A DNA stretch of 64,000 nucleotides. It comes from Misgurnus anguillicaudatus. Lineage: Eukaryota > Chordata > Actinopteri > Cypriniformes > Cobitidae. Both the position numbers and the translations under genes were made by a program. The stretch's first letter is position 1; each line of letters starts with the position of its first letter. Below are positions 56,291-64,000 of the stretch, piece by piece. Location of the stretch: assembly GCF_027580225.2 (NCBI RefSeq), contig NC_073352.2:4218501-4282500 (forward strand), read 5' to 3'. The notes under the pieces were generated by a model, which was not told where the DNA came from, did no database searches, and saw only the letters and a list, made by a program, of their open reading frames with translations.

Positions 56291-59240
56291 GAAAATCAAA
56301 GAATCTCCAGAGATGTTAGCTGATGATCTACAAAGATGGTTCTTGGCTCTGAGAACCTGTGGGAAACTTATCCTTAAATCAACAACCTTCAGAATGCAGC
56401 AGTAAATAGAAATATGCTGCACCACAGCAATATGAATCATTTTCAAAGTACTGATAACATACAGCATATAACAAAAAGTATTGTTAATCACAGGAACAAA
56501 TAACTGTTGTTAAGTGACGATTAACCAGCACTGACGTGACTCTACAGAGGTTTCAATCCACCAGATATGAACAATTTTGATTTTTAGATCGATCCAGATT
56601 TCTAAACACATTAACAACCCCACCCATTAGCAACACCTGACAACTTCAGCTCAGCTGCACTCAGTGATGGTTTGTAAGCCAAAACACTCGAAGACTTTCA
56701 GAACACCAAATCTAGATAATGGGCGAGTATTTGAACAGAAGCAGGTTTAATGCTGGGGTGGATCAGGAGGAACAGCTGCATGTGACCTGCAGGGACGTAC
56801 TGTAGAGTTAGTAAAGTGCTAATCTGGGCATGCAAAGGATGGGATCAACATTTGAACATCTGCAATAGTTGTAATGTTTCTCTTCTGGCAGCTTTTCTGC
56901 AAGCTCCCCTCGGGAGGAGGCAAATGGAAAACAGGGAGAAAACCCTGGCAGCTAAAGAAATGAAAATAATAGCAAGACACAGCGAATGAAAGATTGAAGG
57001 GTTAGAGAGTGCGGTGTGAAGATGGTCAGGCTTTCAGGGTGTAAGCCCCCTACTCCGACTTACTCGAATACGGCCTTCGTTATTTCATTTCATTGAAGAT
57101 AATGAGTGATCGGACATCTCAACAGTTCTTCAGCATTACAACAATTTTCCTGTTTTCCGTTGAATCAGTGGGACAAAAAAAAAACAAGTTTATTGTTCTC
57201 TTGTGACCTCAGCTGCCTCTCAGCTTCACAGTTTCATCATGGGTGTGGGACATCTTTGTATGCATTCGTGTTCAAATAATCTCTCTCATCCCAGTGTAAT
57301 GTGCGCTCACTTACATGCAAGACATTTACTTGAACTTATACATTTACATTGTTCAAGAAGTCAACACATATATGGCTGCTTTTTTGAGCACTGCTGTACA
57401 CAAACACGAATAGCAAAGGAGATGTTCACAAAACTGCATTTATATATTTACGCAACAGACTAAAAATATTTGAGAATCATGTGCAATGTGTAACAAATTT
57501 CTTGGATAATGCAATGGTTATATGGGATAAACCTACAGTAAGATAAACAAGTCAAATCAATTTCAATTACTCTGAAGGAAACTTAAGTGCCTAATACCAC
57601 ATCTAATTTGCATGTCTTTGATTCTTACTGTGTAAAGAAAGTATTACTCAAAATTAATAGCAAATCTTTTTATAAGACAAACTTTTTATTGTGTTAGGTT
57701 TAAGAATTTACATATGCAAAATGACATCAAGACATATTATAAGGATTAAAGTTTTCTAAACCTTCACACTTTATTCTCCACTAAACATTGTTTAGATGTC
57801 ATCAGTAGTTTGATTTTAGGCGTTCTGGTGCTGGTTAGATCACTGCTTATACAGCTCATTGTATTTGCAAGACATTGTTGCATTTCCCCCTTATGTGGTC
57901 ATCTGCATTAAGTTTATAACTGAAACCTCTTACAACACCAGTGGCTTGTTTCAGAAAGTCAAAAATCTTTATGTTAACACTGAAATGAGGGTTTTTGGTT
58001 TTAAAATGGGAGGTATGTTAAACCCGAGACAGTGGGGTAAGTCAAGCCTGATTCAGAAGGAGAGGTAACTTAAGAGTCTGTTTCCAGGGTAACTAAATCT
58101 GTAAACCTAACCAAGATGCTCTCCTAGAGATGATGATGATGATGTTGCCTTCACTTGTAGGAACTTACATTTATACTGGGAGAGGATTTTGAGGACCAAA
58201 GTGGATTTTTGTCATGTACACATCCATTTATTTGAGCGGTATCATTTTTCTCTGCAGTCATTTTAGATCTATCAATACAGAAACTTAAACTTGAACTGTA
58301 CATGCTAGAAAGCATTCCTTCTTTATGCGTTGGCCAGACATGCAAAAACACATGTTTATAATCATATTATTTAATAGAAATTCAACGCACAAAATACTCC
58401 AAAGATAATTAATAAGCAATATATGCCTACGTAGACAAGACGTCAGACTAAGAAACAAGTTTTTTTCTTTCCCGTGTCATCCTGCGAATTCCCCTCGATT
58501 AACGGCGACGCTAAGTTTCTGCTGTCTCATCCTCAATGGAAATATTTATTGCATTTGTTTTTTTGACAATCCTGTAAAATACAAGGATGTGCTACTTGGT
58601 ATCCTTTTCATTTATTATTTGGCTGTTTTTATGCTGAAATAGGCTATATCTATGCTATATTTTCTTATATTAAAGTATATTAGGCCATTATATGGGCAAT
58701 TGATGACCATTAATCATGAGGGGGTAAATGTTGTCCCCACGTGAATAAAAATAATTTATCAGAGGCATGGATATTAAGACCAGAGGGGGGATAATTCCCC
58801 CAATGCCCCCAGCAAATCACACCCTGAATATTCTCAGTTTATCTGCCTTTTATATTTTAAAAATGTTAAAAAATTAAACGTACACGCTGACACGAGCGCA
58901 ATTTTCCTCAACATATGTAGTTTACAAGTTCGTATTAACATGTAATCAATAGGGAATGAGAAAGCAGATTTGATGTGCTGTACGAGGAGAGGGCTCAGAG
59001 CTTGGATTTTTAGCCCGAACCCAGATGTCAGGTTCAGTGCTGGACACCTGCTGCTGACCCATCTAATGTACCATATGTGATCAACAGTACTGATACGAAA
59101 TTGGTTTTCTGTGGCCACAAGTGTGCCGAAATTATTAAATGCTACAGACCGTCTAAAAAAACCTTTAATTGAAAAGACAAAAAAACAAAAACAAAACACA
59201 AACACTGAAGAAAAACACACCATCATACAAGATCTGCATG
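56291..59240. other. fgf16-atrx intergenic spacer, no gene recognised
   Basis: No exon recognised on either strand. A GATGATGATGATGATG run is at about 58129-58143. The - strand frame at 58834-59226 (130 codons, phenylalanine-rich) is AT-driven and has no domain. atrx-derived 3' sequence probably starts near 59250. Confidence 0.45.
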
Positions 59241-59249
59241 AGCCTCGTC

Positions 59250-60223
59250 CTTTTGGTCACTTTATTGAACTGTTATATTAAATACTAAGTAGCAGATCAT
59301 ATTAAATGGCAGAAACTGTCAGTGTATATGCTAACATGAAAACATTTTCAAGAGTGCAAAAAGTTCCTCTACATTTTTCTGAGTGACAACCTGTGGCTCG
59401 AACCAAAGGGCTTACTGTCGCCACTGAAAAACAATGAAATACATCTACTTAAGTATCCGAAGTGGAGATGTGCCAAAGAAGAGAACAATACAGGCCGCTC
59501 ATCAACCTGATAAGAAAAGTGTTAGCAAATATCCGAACAGGTTGAACTTCATTTAAACTCCACAAACATGTACCGTACCTACTGTACGTCCTGCTGCCAG
59601 ACATCGGATTAGGTTTAAACCCACACTCGCGTGGGGAAAATCATAAAAAAACGAAAAATACATGAACAGTACTCAGTACAACAATATGCTAGGCAACACT
59701 ACAACGAGAAAAAGTCCGATGTTACAAAAGTCCAGAGCAAGCAGTTTTAACAATACAGACATTCCATAGCATGAAAAGCAACGACAAGTTTAAATACCTA
59801 AAAGCAGATTTAGAAAAGGGGTGTTTAAAACATCCGAAGAGAATTAGCTGCTTGATATAAGGCCATTTGACTAGATGTTACGTTCGGGGTGTCCGTCACA
59901 GTGTCTCTGGAGCACTGGCATCTCGGCACCGATCGCAGACTTCGTCTTTACTAGGGCAAAATCTTCTCTAAGGTTACGAAACAGAAATCTGCTATGGTCC
60001 CGCTTTAATCTCGCTGCTTATCCTGCAATTGATTTATTTATATATGCACAGCCCTTATGTAAGGGAAAAAAACTTGCAATGCCTAAAAGCATTTTGGGGA
60101 GAATATCCTTAATCTTAAATACACAAAAACGACGGCAACTGCCAACATAAAAAAAACCTTTAACAAAGTCCGTGTCCAGCCACGAGCACACAGAGAGGGA
60201 TGGCTGGCCAGGCCGAAGCATCT
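59250..60223 (-). terminator. atrx: atrx 3' UTR with likely polyadenylation signal
   Basis: On the - strand, AATAAA is present at 59261-59266 (TTTATT on the + strand), about 960 bases after the atrx stop. A nearer AATAAA sits at about 60033-60038. The distal one is followed by a T/G-containing stretch (GGACGAGGCTCATGC then AGATCTTGTATG). The choice between them is not determined by sequence alone. Confidence 0.5.
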
Positions 60224-63200
60224 TTACAGACCCGTAGATGGGCCCGGATTCTTGCCCAGCTGAGGGCTCGGGAGTCCGTGGAGCGCCCCGAGCTGCTGAT
60301 ACAGACCGAGAAGCTCCATCTGACTCATGGGTGCCGTCAGGCCGTTCTGCATGGCCAGTTGGTTGAGCAGCATACCCTGTCTCGCCATGGCTATCTGCTG
60401 TTCCTGGACCTTACGGTTGTTAAGCACTTTCTGCACGTACATCATCAGCTGGAGAGGAAACGAAAGAGAGATGTTAGTCAGGTCAGTATTTAAAAGGAAA
60501 TTCTTAATTTTACGCAAAATCCAATATCTGCCGTGTTATTCTGTCATCTTTTCTCCATTTTTTCCCAAAACGCAATAAACGACACTCCTCCTTTTCTGCA
60601 GAATGCAATCAATCCACTCCTCAAATCACAGCGCACCATTTCACGCATGGTAAACAAACAATGGCGGCACTTTGAATACACACAGAATCCTAGTTTTCCT
60701 CATCTACTTTGTACTTCTTGATCAACAAACAAACAAAAACAAAATAATACTTTAAAGTTGCAGTGTGTACATTTTAGCAGCATCTAGTGGTGAGGTAGTG
60801 AATTGCAACCAACGGCTCAGTCCGCTGCTCACCCCTCCCTTTTAAAAAAACATAGAGAAGCTACGGTAGCCACCACCGGACAAACAGGTCATCGTCGGAG
60901 ACAACTTAGTAAAAAAAATTTGTCCGTTAAGGGCTTCTGTAGAAACATGGCGGCACAAAATGCCGACTTCCATGTAAGAGGACCCTCGGTGTATGTAGAT
61001 AAAAAACATCTCATTTTAAGGTAATAAACACATAACGGTTCATTATGTAAGGTTTTTATACACCCCTGATAATATAGTTTTGTATATTATTTTGCATTTC
61101 TGTCAAAAAAGTCCTTCTAAAAAATACACACTGCACCTTTAATGGCATTGATAAACCTGTGGTTGTTTTCTGTGACGGGAAAGAAACGTAAGTCGTCAAA
61201 ATCTAATATTTTCACGCGAGAGGCACTCGGAAGACGGTTGTTCTCCTGACATTATCAAGCTTCTGTCATGCTAACACATTGACCCCAGGTGATCTTATGA
61301 AAAACTTTACATTATTTTACTCAAAGTCAACGAAAATCGATCAGGAACAAAACATTTGACAGTTAATCGTTTTGAAAAATGTTAAGCGACGACGTCCCAA
61401 GTATAACAGCGGAAATGATTCTTAATATGACAAAGTAAATGTTTTGATTAATGCCATTAATGTTTATTTTTTTAATCAGTGTATACCACTAGTCAACTAA
61501 ATGAATATAACATGGCAAAGATGAATGCACATTTAATACATTTATAGCATTTTGAAAAAAACTTGTCAAGCATTTTGTGGAAAAAATAATCAGTTTTTTT
61601 TTACAATAAATCTTTGAAAATCAAATGATGGATTAGAATTTTTTATGTTTTTATAAACTAAAGATGCTATGTGAAAGTTTGTAACAGAAAATAGTGGTAT
61701 AGAAATCAAGTTTTTACCGCAATTAGTCAAAATGGTTTAATTGCATTTATTCATTCATACAATAGCATTCCTAGGTCATTGACATTATCCACTATATTCA
61801 GGGTTACTTTAATCTGACTAAAGAGCTGAATTTCCATCATCTATGTCCGGCATGCCGTGAGCCTGGATAATGTAGTGTACACCTTAAGTTTATTAAAATG
61901 TAGCTTCAATGCATGAAATTAATAAACAGTGCCAATAAACAGCTGTTTCAATTGTAGTCAGCAAAAGGCTTGGACCTGGAAATGGTATTCCTTACGTCAC
62001 AAGTTAACAAGCGGATTACATTTGGAAAAATGGAAACCTAAAGCAACAAACAGAAATCCCTGATATTCCATGACTTGGATAAAAATATAAAATTCCCTGA
62101 CATTCAATGTCTGGAAAAGACAGTTTAAAATTCCATGATATTCCAGACTCATAGAAATCCTGTATATTTTGAGCAACAGATAAAAAAATACTCATACAAA
62201 AAAATACAAAAATAAACAATATGGTAGCACATGAATAACTTCCATATCCTTAGTTCTCAAGACTGCTTGTTGGGATGTAGATAAAATAATGAATATTTTT
62301 AATGAATACATGGCAAGAAAAAGTATGTGAATCCCTAGGAATAGTGATTTGCCATAAAATGTGATTTGATCCTCATGTAGGTCACAACAACAGACAAACA
62401 CAATGTGCATAAGCTGACAACACACAAATAATTCTAGTCTCTTATATCTTTTTCTGAAAACACCCATTAAACATTCACAGTGCTGGAGGAAAATGCTACA
62501 AAATTCATTCCTAGGGGTTCACATACTTTTTCTTGCCACTGTATAAACCCCGTTCAGCTGAAGAAAGCTGTTTGAGTAAATGTCTGTGTGATCTATTCCT
62601 TTAACAACAGTGTTTTAGCAAAATCTACCTCACTGTAAAGACATTTTAAAACATTTTAAATTGCATTAGTCCTTATATACAGTGTTTTAAAGGCTAAAGT
62701 CACAAATAGAGAGTAAAAGCAAACGTACGGTTTGTTGTTTGCCAAGGACATCACGGTAAACTGCCTCCCGGTGTTTAAGCTCCATTTCACAGTTGGCCTG
62801 TCGCCCCAAAGCCATGGACTGAATCTGAGCCTCCGGTAGATTCGGATTCTCCTTCCACTGCCAAAAACAAGCACACCTGTTACACCCTGTATACATCAAC
62901 ATAAACAACAACAATTGCCGGCCATTGCTAGATGAATAATACTGGGCTGTTCTTTCTTTTTTTCTTTTAAACGCTCTGCCAGCTTCTAAGGCGATATTAA
63001 TCTCAGATGTTCTGAGTAGATGCAAACATATAGATAATTGATCAATTATTGATCTTTCTGCACTAAATGTCAGTGCTGTGGTTGGATAGTGCAGTTTAAG
63101 GGGTGGTATTATTATAATAAGATCCCCTTCTGACATCACAAGGAGAGACACATTTTAATGAGCTATTTTTTCCACATGCTTTCAGAGAATGGTTTACTAA

Positions 63201-64000
63201 AACTAAGTTACTGGGTTGATCTTTTTCACATTTCTTGGTTAATAGAAGCACTGGGGACCCAATTATAGCACTTAAACACGGAAAAAGTCAGATTTTCATG
63301 ATATTTGAAAGGTGTCACTAAGGTCCGTAGCACAAATGGTGTTGGGCTTCTGTTCAAATCTGAACAGGATTTGATGTTTATATCCCTAACCCCAATTTAG
63401 GCTCAAAGTTCAAACAGGGCTTCAGCAAGCACCATTCATTTTCCATTGAGCAAAAATGTGCCGTAACCGTTAACCATAACCAATAGGTCATGACGGCTCA
63501 CGTAAGTAAAGCTGTAATGGCGCGTGTTCTTGGCCTGCCCATTTAAGCACCTCACTGTAGGGATCAGCGTGACCCCTGACATGGCTTCTCTGCCGTCACT
63601 CACCAGCTGTGCGATGATGTCCTCCAACGGCTCCCTGGGTACCACCTTTAGAGCACTGGTGGCTTCCAAGACCTTCTGTTTGCCCTGCTTAAGTAAATCC
63701 TGCAAAAATAAAACGTGTGCGTGAGAAAGACATCGTACCAAACGAATCAGAAGAAGAAAACGACGCCTCTAAATGTAGACCTAAGAACGTCTGCTTTCTC
63801 AGACACAATGGAGATAGTGTAGATAAATAGCAGTTGGCAGAGCGGGACGCCAACTGTCAGTGCCCGAGGTCGCACATCACAATTATCTGACGGCTTGAGG
63901 AATGTGAAAAGTGCACGTGGAGCTCATTACTGACCTCCAGCTGTTGGTTGGACATGGAGGCCAAAGCAGCCACATTGAAGGGGAAGTAGTTCGGCGATCC
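60224..64000 (-). CDS. atrx: ATRX chromatin remodeller, last four coding exons (partial)
   Basis: The exons on the - strand are 63935-64000 (cut by the window edge), 63604-63699, 62729-62857 and 60224-60448, all phase 0 with GT-AG introns. They encode the final 171 residues. ATRX is a nuclear SNF2-family ATPase that with DAXX deposits histone H3.3 at heterochromatin. The helicase core is outside the window; this part is the C-terminal tail. It is recognised by QLEDLLKQGKQKVLEATSAL, PLEDIIAQL, then WKENPNLPEAQIQSMALGRQ, then KHREAVYRDVLGKQQ, and by the last residues KNPGPSTGL, which match the ATRX C-terminal pattern (QELEDLLKQGREKV..., WKEN..LSEAQ, KNPGPS). The stop is TAA at 60224-60226. It converges with fgf16 as in mammals. 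The exon structure is clean, with no frameshift or stop. Confidence 0.93.
60752..61142. mobile_element. TTAA-flanked MITE in the atrx last intron
   Basis: TTAA (60752-60755) followed by AGTTGCAGTGTGTACATTTT at the left; AAAAATACACACTGCACCT then TTAA (61139-61142) at the right. The ends are inverted with few mismatches. The interior GCATCTAGTGGTGAGGTAGT and TTGCAACCAACGGCTCAGTC are diagnostic of a family I recall as common in fish. A small frame at 60803-61024 lies inside and is not a gene. Confidence 0.78.
62307..62543. mobile_element. Tc1/mariner MITE in the atrx last intron
   Basis: TACATGGCAAGAAAAAGTAT then GTGAATCCCTAGGAAT at the left mirrors TTCCTAGGGGTTCACATAC then TTTTTCTTGCCACTGTA at the right. 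TA dinucleotides at both outer ends fit the TA duplication of Tc1/mariner. Noncoding, 237 bp. Confidence 0.8.

Larger units (their letters stand above)
60449..62728 (-). other. atrx: atrx last intron, carrying two MITEs
   Basis: The donor GTACGT (read on - strand from 62728) and the acceptor CCTCTCCAG ending at 60449 bound a 2280-bp intron. It contains the MITEs at 60752-61142 and 62307-62543. The remaining AT-rich sequence shows no exon. Confidence 0.88.

Noticed and set aside
58834..59226. 130-codon Phe-rich frame on the - strand
   Set aside because: AT-rich composition artefact downstream of atrx; no domain or conserved motif.
60803..61024. 73-codon frame in the atrx intron
   Set aside because: It lies inside a TTAA-flanked MITE.

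Overview
The window is vertebrate nuclear DNA, almost certainly from a teleost fish and most likely a cyprinid. The genus-level guess is inference from the transposon mix: Ngaro, hAT, Tc1 and TTAA-flanked MITEs in dense, nested arrays. Only two host genes can be supported, and both have spliced vertebrate structure with GT-AG introns. fgf16 (+ strand, three coding exons, complete, 203 aa) lies at 49179-54328. The 3' end of atrx (- strand, last four coding exons, 171 residues, running off the right edge) lies at 60224-64000. They converge tail to tail, the arrangement known for FGF16 and ATRX on human Xq21.1, so the right-hand quarter is a conserved vertebrate block.

The left 48 kb is a gene desert filled with transposable elements. 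In order: a palindromic MITE remnant (1-179) with a complete relative at 8788-9263; a small MITE at 2329-2644; a 1.1-kb hAT element with a perfect 8-bp duplication (10541-11642); a cluster of three TTAA-flanked elements (11765-14821), one carrying a nested hAT element and two sharing a single TTAA; an Ngaro tyrosine-recombinase retrotransposon (18557-24197) inserted into the 3' end of a Tc1-like transposon; a 2-kb hAT element with a perfect 8-bp duplication (25227-27232); Tc1-family remnants (27979-29314, 31930-32405, 41803-42306); a 24-bp protein-like minisatellite (39300-40020); and a tandem trio of palindromic repeats with a MITE inserted in one copy (43998-44963).

The Ngaro element is the most informative locus. 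It has the full split-direct-repeat order A1-ORFs-B1-A2-B2. A fused Gag-RT-RNase H frame has two cysteine/histidine zinc motifs and all RNase H acidic residues. The tyrosine recombinase lies in the -1 frame but is broken by a frameshift just before its catalytic tyrosine. A 209-bp tandem array, itself built from diverged dimers, fills the space before B1. The A and B repeat pairs each differ at one position, so the insertion is young.

Nothing bacterial, no CRISPR array and no tRNA or rRNA gene was recognised. Coordinates of exons and of elements with clear terminal repeats are base-level readings; boundaries of degraded repeats are approximate.
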